Virus record (IMG/VR): IMGVR_UViG_3300042731_004366
Location: 1 to 22,877 of that record
Source of the DNA: a virus
DNA length: 22,877 bases
Strand: one strand, 5' to 3'
Below are positions 1-7,561 of this stretch, one piece after another (the first letter of the stretch is position 1; each line of letters begins with the position of its first letter). A program made the position numbers and the translations under genes. The notes under the pieces were generated by a model. It did no database searches. It was given only the letters and a program-made list of their open reading frames with translations, and was not told the DNA's origin.

Positions 1-47
1 TTCCAGATATGCCGGGATGGGAGGGACATGAGTGGATGACATCCTGA
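1..47 (+). CDS. 3' end of an upstream gene, possibly a glycosyltransferase (partial)
   Basis: Only the last 14 residues are in the window, ending at a TGA at 45-47. The tail reads PDMPGWEGHEWMTS. The D-x-PGW signature resembles the C-terminus of the glycosyltransferase-like protein that ends at 3178 (DDILPGWGKTGRE), so the missing gene may be a relative of it. It overlaps the next gene's GTG start by 16 bases, as other junctions here do. The other two frames also stop within 39 bases, so the choice of frame rests only on this short similarity. Confidence 0.35.
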   Translation, partial: PDMPGWEGHEWMTS

Positions 48-727
48 TTAGTGTCTGCATTCCGGTGATGAACCGCCGCCACGATTTAGAGCGCACGATA
101 GGCAAGACACTTGCCGCCGCAAAGATCAGCCCACCAATCAACGTGTGCATACTAGATTATGGTAGCAGTGGCGGATTGAGCGAATTTATGGAGGCCTTGG
201 TGCCTATGCCGATAGTGTTCAATAAGCGAAACAACATCGTCTATGCCCGGTACAATGCCGATCATTATCACAATGCACACGCCTGGAATATGGCAGCGAG
301 AATGGGCGCGGGTGAATATCTCGTTATGGCGGGCGCCGACGCATTATTTGATTTGCACTATTTTGTCGAGATTCGCCGCTTGATTGACGGGGGCGCGATC
401 TGGATGCGCGGGCCGCATTTCAAGGGCATCATTTGCGTACAGCGTGACGAGTTTGACGCGGCGGGCGGATATGACGAGCAGTTTGAATTTTACGGATCAG
501 AGGACAAGGATCTTGAGGCGCGGCTTACTAGGCGCGGTGGTCAATTCGGCCTCGTGCCCGACAGTCTGGTCAGCGTTCTTCGCACGCCTAACAGCGAAAA
601 GACGCGGAACTATCGGGGGAATATGACCAAGCAGGAAATGATCGAGCACAACCGGCGAATCCTGGAAGCAAATAATCAGGCGGGCGTTCTGGTAGCCAAT
701 GAGGGGCGGGTATGGGGACAGTGGTAA
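32..727 (+). CDS. GT2-family (GT-A fold) glycosyltransferase
   Basis: Predicted nucleotide-sugar-dependent glycosyltransferase of 231 residues, cytoplasmic. The N-terminus (ISVCIPVMNRRHDLERTI) is the usual first beta strand and loop of GT-A enzymes. An acidic motif in VMAGADALFD (near residue 103) sits where the metal-binding DxD lies. GGYDEQFEFYGSEDKDLEARL (about 145-165) matches the C-terminal GxGxED-type motif of galactosyltransferase-like GT2/GT7 proteins. The start is GTG at 32, preceded by GGGAGGG. It overlaps the following sulfotransferase-like gene by 16 bases, so both are probably translated from one mRNA. The sugar and acceptor are unknown; a virion protein or host glycan is likely given the neighbouring structural genes. 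Confidence 0.8.
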   Translation: MDDILISVCIPVMNRRHDLERTIGKTLAAAKISPPINVCILDYGSSGGLSEFMEALVPMPIVFNKRNNIVYARYNADHYHNAHAWNMAARMGAGEYLVMAGADALFDLHYFVEIRRLIDGGAIWMRGPHFKGIICVQRDEFDAAGGYDEQFEFYGSEDKDLEARLTRRGGQFGLVPDSLVSVLRTPNSEKTRNYRGNMTKQEMIEHNRRILEANNQAGVLVANEGRVWGQW

Positions 728-1311
728 TTGTCGATTTCGCCCACTGTGGCACGACGATGCTGGCCGGCATCATTCACCTACTGGGCGTGCCGATGGTCGG
801 GCATGACTATAATGCCGCCAAATGGGAGGATTTTGAAATTAGTCGAGCATTGCAGAATGGCGAGGCAGCATTTGCAGCCGTGGCGAGGGAGCGAGACGCG
901 ACTTTTGGGAATTGGGGGTTCAAATGCCCCGGCATCTGGAATCAGATCGATGTACTCGACCGCGTGTTGATTGAGCCGGTCTATCTGGCAATATTCAAAG
1001 ATCCGGTCAGTGTTACCCTGAGGCGGTTCGGCAATGACAACGGGCGGCGATTTCGCTATCTCAACGATACTATGCGTCAGATGAAAAAGGCCATCGACGG
1101 AATGGGCGCAACGGGCCGCGACATTTCGCTATTCAGTTACAGTCGGGCGGTAGGTGCGCCGTGGCAATTCGTGCGAAAAGTGGCGAGCGTGATCGGCGCT
1201 ATACCAACAGCCAAGCAAGCTGAAGCTGCGGCGGGATTCATTCGGCCAAACACCGGCGGGCCGAGGACGGATTATCCGGCAGTGTGGGAGTATATAGCGC
1301 AGTATGATTGA
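712..1311 (+). CDS. sulfotransferase-like P-loop protein
   Basis: Small protein of 199 residues resembling bacterial sulfotransferase-family proteins, which move sulfate from PAPS to sugars or other acceptors. What is visible: an N-terminal strand-loop-helix (VVIVDFAHCGTTMLAGIIHL) with the CGTT loop typical of the 5'-phosphosulfate-binding site, and a later FKDPVSVTLRRFG segment like the 3'-phosphate-binding R-DP-x-S motif, with K in place of the usual R. It is shorter than most sulfotransferases (250-300 residues), so the acceptor-binding part may be reduced. It lies between glycosyltransferase genes, which fits sulfation of a phage-made glycan. The start could be ATG 712 or GTG 721; GAGGGGCGGG lies just upstream of both. 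Confidence 0.6.
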   Translation: MGTVVIVDFAHCGTTMLAGIIHLLGVPMVGHDYNAAKWEDFEISRALQNGEAAFAAVARERDATFGNWGFKCPGIWNQIDVLDRVLIEPVYLAIFKDPVSVTLRRFGNDNGRRFRYLNDTMRQMKKAIDGMGATGRDISLFSYSRAVGAPWQFVRKVASVIGAIPTAKQAEAAAGFIRPNTGGPRTDYPAVWEYIAQYD

Positions 1312-1319
1312 GGGAGAAA

Positions 1320-1550
1320 ATGAGCTATTCACCTACGCCTGAAAAATCTACAGAGGTGATGGATTTTCCAGCAGCAATGCAGGCAGTGATCGGCGGGAAA
1401 TTCATTACCAGGATCGAATGGAACGATTCGACGATCCTGGGCGGGCGGCATAACGGGATTTTGATGTTGTATATTAACAACGATTGGCACCAGTGGATTG
1501 TCAGCGATGGCGATCTGCTGGGGCAGGACTGGATTGTTCTCGGTGATTGA
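1320..1550 (+). CDS. tad2: DUF2829/Tad2-like protein (candidate anti-Thoeris sponge)
   Basis: Protein of 76 residues. From Met14 it follows the DUF2829 pattern: a start like MDFPAAMQAVIGGKFITR, an invariant-looking W-N (34-35), a hydrophobic strand (GILMLYI), then W-x-x-S-D-x-DLL-x-x-DW near the C-terminus (QWIVSDGDLLGQDWIV). The characterised member, Tad2, is a small oligomeric phage protein that binds and sequesters the cyclic ADP-ribose-type signal made by the TIR protein of Thoeris, blocking that defence. The family match is a pattern I recognise; the anti-defence role here is inference. I chose ATG 1320 over the in-frame TTG at 1308 because AGGGAG precedes it, although spacing is short. 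A loop after the WN motif is somewhat longer than I expect. Its place inside a glycosyltransferase cassette is unusual. Confidence 0.65.
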   Translation: MSYSPTPEKSTEVMDFPAAMQAVIGGKFITRIEWNDSTILGGRHNGILMLYINNDWHQWIVSDGDLLGQDWIVLGD

Positions 1551-2502
1551 TTTATCCGTTCTCATTCCGGCACGCAACGAGCGATGGTTGGCGCGAACGA
1601 TTGCCGACATTCTGGAAAATAGCCGGGCCGAAACCGAGATCATTACCGTTCTGGATGGTGCGTGGGCCGATCCGCCGATATTACAGAACGATCGGGTGAC
1701 GGTTGTGTACCATCCGGTGAGCGTCGGTCAGCGAGCAGCAACAAACGAGGCGGCGCGACTGGCGCGGGGCCAATTTATAATGAAGTGTGACGCGCACTGC
1801 GCCTTCGGGGCCGGATTTGATGTAGCACTGATGTCGCGTTGTGAGCCGATGGATACGGTAATGCCCGAACAGCGCAATCTGCATGTATTCGACTGGCAGT
1901 GTCAGAAATGCGGGGCGCGGTGGTACATGGGACCGGAGCCGACAGAGTGCCCGGAGTGCGACAATACAAGCGAGTTTGAACGCATCGAGATATGGCAGCC
2001 GAAGGCGAACAGTCGAAATCGGCATTACTGTTTCGATAGTCAATTGCATTTTCAGTATTGGCGCGATTACAAAAAGCGCGCCGGCAATGGGGTAATGGTC
2101 GAATCAATGTCGCTACTCGGCGCGTGTTGGATGATGCACAGGGTGCGTTATTCTGAGATTGGCGGGCTTGATGAACGGCACGGCTCGTGGGGCCAGATGG
2201 GGACTGAGGTCGCGTGCAAAACGTGGCTGTCCGGCGGGCGGCTATTGACCAATCGGGCGACGTGGTTCGCGCACATGTTCAGAACGCGCAAGGGATTTTC
2301 ATTTCCCTATCCGATGCGAAGCCAAGATCAACGGCGAGCGCGCGAGCATTCGTGGTGGTTATGGGCAGAAAGCAACTGGGAACAACCACACAAACCGCTA
2401 TCGTGGTTGCTGGATAGATTCTGGCCGATTGTGCAGGGCGATGTCGAGCACTGGACGGCAGTGGATAGGGAGGCACAGAGGAAAAGAGATTGTGGCAACT
2501 AA
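1543..2502 (+). CDS. GT2/GT27-like glycosyltransferase with inserted zinc ribbon
   Basis: Protein of 319 residues with a GT-A fold. The N-terminus (LSVLIPARNERWLARTI) and the EIITVLDGA strand are GT2-like. Several features recall polypeptide GalNAc-transferases (GT27): a metal motif CDAHC at 82-86, like their DSHC; WGQMGTEVACKTWLSGG at 216-232, like WGGEN-E-x5-W-x-CGG; and HMFR at 244-247 followed by FSFPYP. Between the two halves, C120-x2-C123 and C136-x2-C139 form a zinc ribbon that GT27 enzymes lack. A role in O-glycosylating a protein such as a virion subunit is plausible but inferred. The start is GTG 1543, which overlaps the end of the Tad2-like gene (GTGATTGA); earlier in-frame starts would run through that gene. 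The end overlaps the next gene by 11 bases. Confidence 0.75.
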   Translation: MIDLSVLIPARNERWLARTIADILENSRAETEIITVLDGAWADPPILQNDRVTVVYHPVSVGQRAATNEAARLARGQFIMKCDAHCAFGAGFDVALMSRCEPMDTVMPEQRNLHVFDWQCQKCGARWYMGPEPTECPECDNTSEFERIEIWQPKANSRNRHYCFDSQLHFQYWRDYKKRAGNGVMVESMSLLGACWMMHRVRYSEIGGLDERHGSWGQMGTEVACKTWLSGGRLLTNRATWFAHMFRTRKGFSFPYPMRSQDQRRAREHSWWLWAESNWEQPHKPLSWLLDRFWPIVQGDVEHWTAVDREAQRKRDCGN

Positions 2503-3178
2503 AGCCTGCCTCTATTATACGTGCTCGACGCTCGATTCTCGCATTGCGCGGGCCTGTAGGGAGCAATTGGACAGAGCACGAGGAAGTATACCGCTGGTGA
2601 GCGTGTCTCGTTCGCCGCTTGGATACGGGCAGAAAACGATTGTCATTCATGGCGAGCGAGGCGTAGAGACAATGCACCGGCAGATTGTAGCCGGTCTAAA
2701 GGCAATTGAATCTGATGTTGTTTTTATGTGTGAGCATGATGTTTTGTATCACCCATCACATTTTGAATTTACACCGTCGCGCCAGGACGTGTTTTATTAC
2801 AATACGAATGTCTGGAAATTGCGATACGATGATGGACACGCAGTCTGGACGGACGATCTACAGCAGGTAAGCGGGCTGTGCGCCTGGCGTGAAATGTTGC
2901 TTGAATATTACTCGAAGCGATTGGTTAAATTGTGGGTCGACGGCTGGGACAGGCATTATGAGCCGGGGCCGAAAACGGGAAATTACCGAACCGAGAATTG
3001 GCAAAGTCCGCATTGCAATCTAGACATTCGGCATGGGCGCAATCAGACCAGAAGCAAGTGGAAGCCGTCCGAATTTCGCAATCAGCGCTATGCAAAAGGC
3101 TGGCGGGAAACGGACGACATTCTGCCGGGATGGGGCAAAACGGGGCGCGAGATAGTCGAGGACATACGATGCAACTAA
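2492..3178 (+). CDS. glycosyltransferase-like protein (GT-A type)
   Basis: Protein of 228 residues of a kind often found in phage glycosylation cassettes. It has a Rossmann-like first half and an acidic metal-binding segment VVFMCEHDVLYHPSHF (EHD at 81-83), matching the D-x-D region of GT-A enzymes. A tryptophan-, tyrosine- and arginine-rich second half has NLDIRHGRNQTRSKW and a terminal DDILPGW. The start is GTG 2492, preceded by GAGGAAAAGAG and overlapping the previous stop. Longer in-frame starts would extend far into the upstream gene. Donor sugar and acceptor cannot be told. Its C-terminal PGW motif is shared with the partial gene at the left edge of the window, suggesting that this phage carries several related copies. 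Confidence 0.65.
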   Translation: MATKACLYYTCSTLDSRIARACREQLDRARGSIPLVSVSRSPLGYGQKTIVIHGERGVETMHRQIVAGLKAIESDVVFMCEHDVLYHPSHFEFTPSRQDVFYYNTNVWKLRYDDGHAVWTDDLQQVSGLCAWREMLLEYYSKRLVKLWVDGWDRHYEPGPKTGNYRTENWQSPHCNLDIRHGRNQTRSKWKPSEFRNQRYAKGWRETDDILPGWGKTGREIVEDIRCN

Positions 3179-3423
3179 TTCAGGACGCAGATGGCACTGT
3201 CTGGAAATACCAGGGCGATACGCCGCCAGCGGGCTGCCGTTGGATGTCGCCAAACGTGGGCACAGTCAAAATCGCAGGGGAATGGCGAGGACCGACGGGT
3301 GAAAAGAGAGTGCCTTGTGAGATATACAGTCGCGTAGTTGGCTACATTCGCCCGGTGAGGCAGTGGAATGTCGGCAAGCGCCGCGAATGGGCGGATCGGG
3401 TGACATATAGGGTGGAATTGTGA
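3169..3423 (+). CDS. free-standing glycyl-radical domain-like protein (NrdD C-terminus-like)
   Basis: Protein of 84 residues. The second half, from Cys50 to the end (SRVVGYIRPVRQWNVGK, then EWADRVTY), closely resembles the C-terminal glycyl-radical segment of anaerobic class III ribonucleotide reductase (NrdD), in which the glycine of the R-V-x-GY motif carries the radical; here that is Gly58. The catalytic ten-stranded barrel of NrdD is absent, and of the paired cysteines that usually bind zinc before the motif only Cys50 and perhaps Cys23 remain. It could act as a spare radical domain, as GrcA/YfiD does for pyruvate formate-lyase, or be a remnant put to structural use. The start ATG 3169 overlaps the previous stop and has GAGGA upstream; the stop overlaps the next GTG start. 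Confidence 0.6.
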   Translation: MQLIQDADGTVWKYQGDTPPAGCRWMSPNVGTVKIAGEWRGPTGEKRVPCEIYSRVVGYIRPVRQWNVGKRREWADRVTYRVEL

Positions 3424-3644
3424 GCGAGGGAACAGCGGTTCATTTTTGGGCGCTTATTGCCAAGGTTCAAACAATGGCGGATGGCGGATTGAGAGTTTAT
3501 CTCGATCTGCCAGAGGACGCAGTTGAGACGGTGGCCGTCTTGATGGAATATAAACGGCACGGGGTTGTGGCCGATGTGAGAATACAGCCGAGACAGGAAG
3601 ATGACAGCGGAAAATCGGGAAAAACAAGTAAACCCAAGCTCTGA
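3420..3644 (+). CDS. small phage protein of unknown function
   Basis: Protein of 74 residues that I do not recognise. It starts with GTG at 3420 in a GTGA overlap with the preceding gene, so it is probably translationally coupled. The first 60 residues look like a small alpha/beta domain (HFWALIAKVQTMADGGLRVY, then LDLPEDAVETVAVLMEYKR). The tail is lysine- and serine-rich. Its last 44 bases overlap the start of the small terminase gene in another frame, an unusually long overlap for this region. It may assist packaging by position alone, but nothing in the sequence shows a function. Confidence 0.7.
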   Translation: MSEGTAVHFWALIAKVQTMADGGLRVYLDLPEDAVETVAVLMEYKRHGVVADVRIQPRQEDDSGKSGKTSKPKL

Positions 3645-4050
3645 GCAGTTAGAGACTATCTTGGCGCAGTTGACAACAGATCAGATGCGCTTTATCGTGG
3701 CGCGTCAAGACGTGGCTACCGATAAAGCCGCTGCTGAGCAAATTGGTGTATCGCCTGACACTATTTCGAGATGGAAACGCGAAGGCGTACCGATTGACGA
3801 GGCGGTGCGGTTGATGGCCTTTGATGGATTGGTGACAGCGCTGCATATCCGCAAGCGAAACCTAGCCAAGGCGATGGCCGTCAAGGTCGCAGGACTGAAT
3901 AGCGACGATGAGCGGTTGCGTCAAGGTGTAGCAACCGAGGTCATAGAATGGGAGTTGGGTAGGGCGACAAGTCGGCAGGAAGTTAGCGGCAAAGACGGCG
4001 GTCCGCTTGTCGTCAACTTTACCAGCAACGTAGACGATGGCAAACTATGA
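3601..4050 (+). CDS. terS: terminase small subunit
   Basis: DNA-recognition subunit of the packaging motor, 149 residues. A helix-turn-helix is clear at about 40-60 (DKAAAEQIGVSPDTISRWKR), followed by an alpha-helical stretch likely to form the oligomerisation region and a short tail before the stop. Small terminase subunits bind the cos or pac site and hand DNA to the large subunit, whose gene follows at once with a 14-base overlap. The start ATG 3601 lies inside the preceding small gene. I could not identify a cos or pac site. Confidence 0.82.
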   Translation: MTAENREKQVNPSSEQLETILAQLTTDQMRFIVARQDVATDKAAAEQIGVSPDTISRWKREGVPIDEAVRLMAFDGLVTALHIRKRNLAKAMAVKVAGLNSDDERLRQGVATEVIEWELGRATSRQEVSGKDGGPLVVNFTSNVDDGKL

Positions 4051-5380
4051 TGTTGATCTATCGTTCTATGGCGATAACAAGGCGGCGATAGAATGTCAAG
4101 CGCCAGAGGTGTTGCTCATTGGCCCGGCAGAAACGGGCAAAACCATCGCACTGTTGTGGAAATTACATCGGATCGCGTTCAAATATTCAAACGCAAGCCT
4201 GGTGATTTTGCGAAAAACTTTAACATCAACATACGGAACTGTGCTGCGAACGTTCCAGGAGAAAGTTGTTGGAGAAACAGGCCTGAAATTGTGCGTCGAT
4301 ACCTATGGCGGCGAAAAGGCGCAATGGTTCGACTATCCGAATGGATCACGAATCTGGGTCGCCGGCCTGGACAAATCGAGCCGTATTCTGTCAGCAGAGC
4401 ACGATATTATATACGTCAATCAGGCCGAAGAGCTGACAATGGACGACTGGGAGACGCTGACCACACGCACGACGGGCAGAGCGGGCCACATTCCACATCC
4501 GCAAACGATAGGCGATGCCAACCCAACTTATCCATCGCATTGGATGTACAAGCGAGAGACGATTCGGCGCTTCTACTCGTGGCACCGGGACAACCCGACG
4601 CTGTACGATGGACAGGAATGGACAAGGCAGGGCGAGGAGACGCTCCGCCGGCTGGCCAACTTAACGGGGCTGCGGCGGGTACGGCTATTCGAGGGCAAAG
4701 CAGCGCAGGCAGAGGGCGTTGTATATGAGGATTGGAACGAAGCGATCCACGTCATCGAGCCGTTTGCGATTCCCGACGATTGGCGGCGATTTCGCGTCGT
4801 CGATTTCGGATTCACAAATGCCTTTGTCTGCCAGTGGTGGGCAGTTGACCACGATGGACGCATGTATTTGTATCGGGAAATCTATCATACCAAGCGGCTT
4901 GTCGAGGACCACGCTCGGCAGATTGTGGCACTGAGCGAGGGCGAGCGAGTCGAGGCGACAGTATGCGACCACGACGCAGAGGATCGAGCAACATTGGAAC
5001 GGCATGGAGTGCCAACGATTGCGGCACAAAAAGCGGTGACGGTGGGCATTCAGGCAGTACAGGCGCGGCTGAGAGTGCAAAAGGACGACAAGCCGAGGCT
5101 GTATGTATTCAGGGGCGCGCTGGTCGAACTCGATCCAGAGTTGGATACAGAACATAAACCGACCTGTACGAAGGATGAATTTGCCGGCTATATCTGGGAA
5201 AAGACGCCCGATGGCAAGCCGAACAAAGAGACGCCGCATAAGGCCGACGATCACGGAATGGATGCTGTACGATACGGGGTGATGTATCTGGACAATGAGA
5301 CGCAGAGCAGCGGCGAGACCGTACACGCCGATCCAGAAATATATCGAGTCGAACACAAGAGCAGATTGTGGGATAGGTGA
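4037..5380 (+). CDS. terL: terminase large subunit (packaging ATPase/nuclease)
   Basis: Motor protein of 447 residues that pumps DNA into the prohead and cuts it. Visible parts: Walker A GPAETGKT at 29-36; an adenine/coupling-type segment VILRKTLTSTYGTVLRTF; Walker B IIYVNQAEE at about 124-132, with the catalytic Glu pair; and a C-terminal RNase H-like nuclease with acidic residues at RVVDFGFT (Asp256), CDHDAED (Asp311) and ADDHGMDAVRYG (404-409). Length is normal for the family. The start ATG 4037 overlaps the small subunit gene by 14 bases. Protein and gene order are those of a standard siphovirus packaging module. Confidence 0.95.
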   Translation: MANYDVDLSFYGDNKAAIECQAPEVLLIGPAETGKTIALLWKLHRIAFKYSNASLVILRKTLTSTYGTVLRTFQEKVVGETGLKLCVDTYGGEKAQWFDYPNGSRIWVAGLDKSSRILSAEHDIIYVNQAEELTMDDWETLTTRTTGRAGHIPHPQTIGDANPTYPSHWMYKRETIRRFYSWHRDNPTLYDGQEWTRQGEETLRRLANLTGLRRVRLFEGKAAQAEGVVYEDWNEAIHVIEPFAIPDDWRRFRVVDFGFTNAFVCQWWAVDHDGRMYLYREIYHTKRLVEDHARQIVALSEGERVEATVCDHDAEDRATLERHGVPTIAAQKAVTVGIQAVQARLRVQKDDKPRLYVFRGALVELDPELDTEHKPTCTKDEFAGYIWEKTPDGKPNKETPHKADDHGMDAVRYGVMYLDNETQSSGETVHADPEIYRVEHKSRLWDR

Positions 5381-5386
5381 GGGAAA

Positions 5387-5836
5387 ATGGTATATCTAGA
5401 GTTCGACAATGGGCGCGTATACCTAAAAGACGAAGACGGCAGGCGGTTGTGGGAAAATATACCTGCTGGCTGGTGGAAGTGTAGATATTGTGGTGGGCTG
5501 GTACAGGATAGTGAATCAAAATGTCCAAACTGTTACGGCGGGCGCAAACCCGAATATCCCAAGCTGCCCCGCAATTTGAAAACAAGGCGGGGGATACTTG
5601 AGTTCACATACGAAATGGTATATGGAATGAAGCCGGGAACCCGTCTGCCATTACCAGATGAGACAATCGTTTATGGCGATGGGTGGTTCATTCATTTTGC
5701 AACCGATACCTATATGCTCAAAGTGATGAGTCCAACGTTACCTTATCAGGTGCGAGAGGGCGAGCAACTATACCGATACGCGCCCATTTGGGAATATGAC
5801 GAAACAGGTATGGCAACGTTCAAAGGCTGGACATAA
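5387..5836 (+). CDS. zinc-ribbon protein of unknown function
   Basis: Protein of 149 residues between the large terminase and portal genes. A treble-cysteine zinc ribbon is visible at about 32-51 (CRYCGGLVQDSESKCPNC). The rest is rich in aromatic residues and predicted beta strands (GDGWFIHFATDTYMLKVMSP). GAGGGA precedes ATG 5387, and the stop overlaps the portal start (TAATG). I do not recognise a family. Its place between TerL and portal is where small packaging or head accessory proteins often sit, but this is only positional evidence. Confidence 0.75.
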   Translation: MVYLEFDNGRVYLKDEDGRRLWENIPAGWWKCRYCGGLVQDSESKCPNCYGGRKPEYPKLPRNLKTRRGILEFTYEMVYGMKPGTRLPLPDETIVYGDGWFIHFATDTYMLKVMSPTLPYQVREGEQLYRYAPIWEYDETGMATFKGWT

Positions 5837-7503
5837 TGACAAAACGAAGACCAATCAGATCGCGCATACTCGAATGGCTAGACGCTGCCCCACGCAACGC
5901 AGTGGAAAGCGCTTGGACTCGTGGCTATGAATCGGGCTATGAGGATGGCAATGACGAGCCGACGCAAGGCACCGTTCGTTCACAGGGCTACACGAGGGCG
6001 ACGGCAGCCGGCAGTGCCATCAAGGAGCTGGGCGACCTAGACCACGACAAATTACTCAATGTGGTGTGGGCCATTTTCCTATCGAATCCGGTCGCCAAGC
6101 GCTATTTGCAAATCAAGCGCGATTACATTTTAGGTCGGGGCGTACAGCCGACGACAGAGGACGAGGCGCTGCAGGAATTGCTCGATGCCTTTTGGATTGA
6201 CAATGACCTCGACCGGCGATTGAGAAAATTCGTCCTGCAGTGGCGGCTATTTGGCGAGCAGTGTTATCCCGTATTTGTCCGCGAGTCGGACGGGCGTGTA
6301 CGGCTCGGCTATTTTGATCCGACGCAAATTGAGGATGTAATATTGCATCCTGAAAACGCACTTGAAAAATGGGCCGTCGTCATCAAGCGCCAGAACGCGG
6401 CAAAAGTCAAGAATTGGCAATTTGTGCGGCGCGACAAGCAGGTGTATCGCATCGTCCGCAGGGCTGAGCCGGTAGTGATGGATGATGATACTGTTGCCAC
6501 CGTAGAGCATGAGGGTCGGCTTGTCACCTGGGAGCAAACGGCGCTTGAACCCTGGGAAGAGAAAATGCTGGCCGACCACGGCCTAAAAGAATACACCGGC
6601 ACGTGCTTTTATTTTACCGTCAACGATGTAGCCAACCAGAAACGAGGCTATAGCGATTTGTTGCAGGTTGTGGATTGGCTCGACCAACTCGACAACACGC
6701 TTTTTTCTCTGGCCGACCGGGAGGAATTGGCGGCGCTGTTCTCCTGGGATGTGACGTTAAAAGATGCAGATGAGCCGCGCGTCAAAGAGCGGGCGCGACA
6801 AATTCGCAAAAATCCGCCGAAACGCGGCAGTTTCCGCGTTCACAATGACAAAGAAGCGTGGGAAATGAAAATCGCCGATCTCAAGCAGATTGGCACGGTC
6901 CAGACGGAAAAAGCTTTGCTCATTCATTCGCTGGGCGGGTTGGGCATGCCGCATCACTGGTATGGGTATGGCGACGATACCAATCGGGCTACGGCACATG
7001 AGCAAAATCAACCATCCTGGCGCACAATGGAACACGATCAGGACGAGACAAAGGATGCCATTTTGTTCATACTCCAATTTGTGCGCGATCAGGCACTCAT
7101 TGCGCGTATCTGGTCCGGTGAGGCGGATGTAGATTTGCAAATGCCCGAGATGTCTGGCAGTGACATCAAATTGCTATCCGAGTCATCCGGGCAATTGGCT
7201 GTCGGTCTGGCGACAGCAAAAAAAGAGGGCTGGATCACGACCGACACGGCGGCAGAGGTATGGGCGACATTGATGGCTGAGTTGGGTGTGACGTATGTGC
7301 CATCTGAGGAAGTCGAGTTGGCAAAAGCCGAACAGGATGCAAAGCCGCCGCCCCTGCCACCGCCATTCATGGGGCAGCAGACAGATAGCGGAACAGAGCC
7401 AGATATAGGTGAGGAGAACGAACAGGAATATTTAGAGGAGGTGATGGCAGCGGCAAGCGCTGCCCCCTTTCCGAGAAGCGATCCCTGGGGCCGTTATCCG
7501 TAG
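5836..7503 (+). CDS. portal protein
   Basis: Protein of 555 residues forming the dodecameric ring at the capsid vertex through which DNA enters and leaves. The central part has portal hallmarks: LLNVVWAIFLSNPVAKRYLQ, an RDYILGRG segment, FVLQWRLFGEQCYPVFVRE, GYFDPTQIEDV, and the late helical stem with DLLQVVDWLDQLDN, GMPHHWYGYG and RATAHEQN. The C-terminus is proline-rich (PPPLPPPF near residue 505), then acidic. It follows the terminase and precedes the MuF gene, as usual. The last 20 codons (7444-7503) overlap, in another frame, sequence that also looks coding for the next protein; a +1 frameshift joining the two is possible. Confidence 0.9.
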   Translation: MTKRRPIRSRILEWLDAAPRNAVESAWTRGYESGYEDGNDEPTQGTVRSQGYTRATAAGSAIKELGDLDHDKLLNVVWAIFLSNPVAKRYLQIKRDYILGRGVQPTTEDEALQELLDAFWIDNDLDRRLRKFVLQWRLFGEQCYPVFVRESDGRVRLGYFDPTQIEDVILHPENALEKWAVVIKRQNAAKVKNWQFVRRDKQVYRIVRRAEPVVMDDDTVATVEHEGRLVTWEQTALEPWEEKMLADHGLKEYTGTCFYFTVNDVANQKRGYSDLLQVVDWLDQLDNTLFSLADREELAALFSWDVTLKDADEPRVKERARQIRKNPPKRGSFRVHNDKEAWEMKIADLKQIGTVQTEKALLIHSLGGLGMPHHWYGYGDDTNRATAHEQNQPSWRTMEHDQDETKDAILFILQFVRDQALIARIWSGEADVDLQMPEMSGSDIKLLSESSGQLAVGLATAKKEGWITTDTAAEVWATLMAELGVTYVPSEEVELAKAEQDAKPPPLPPPFMGQQTDSGTEPDIGEENEQEYLEEVMAAASAAPFPRSDPWGRYP

Positions 7504-7561
7504 AAACCTGGACGGTGAACCCGATCCGCAAGGTGGCGAAAAGGATCGGTCTGAGTATGAA

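Noticed and set aside
4685-5356. A 223-codon minus-strand open frame inside the terminase gene
   Set aside because: The plus strand encodes nuclease motifs of TerL throughout this stretch, so the reverse frame is a shadow.
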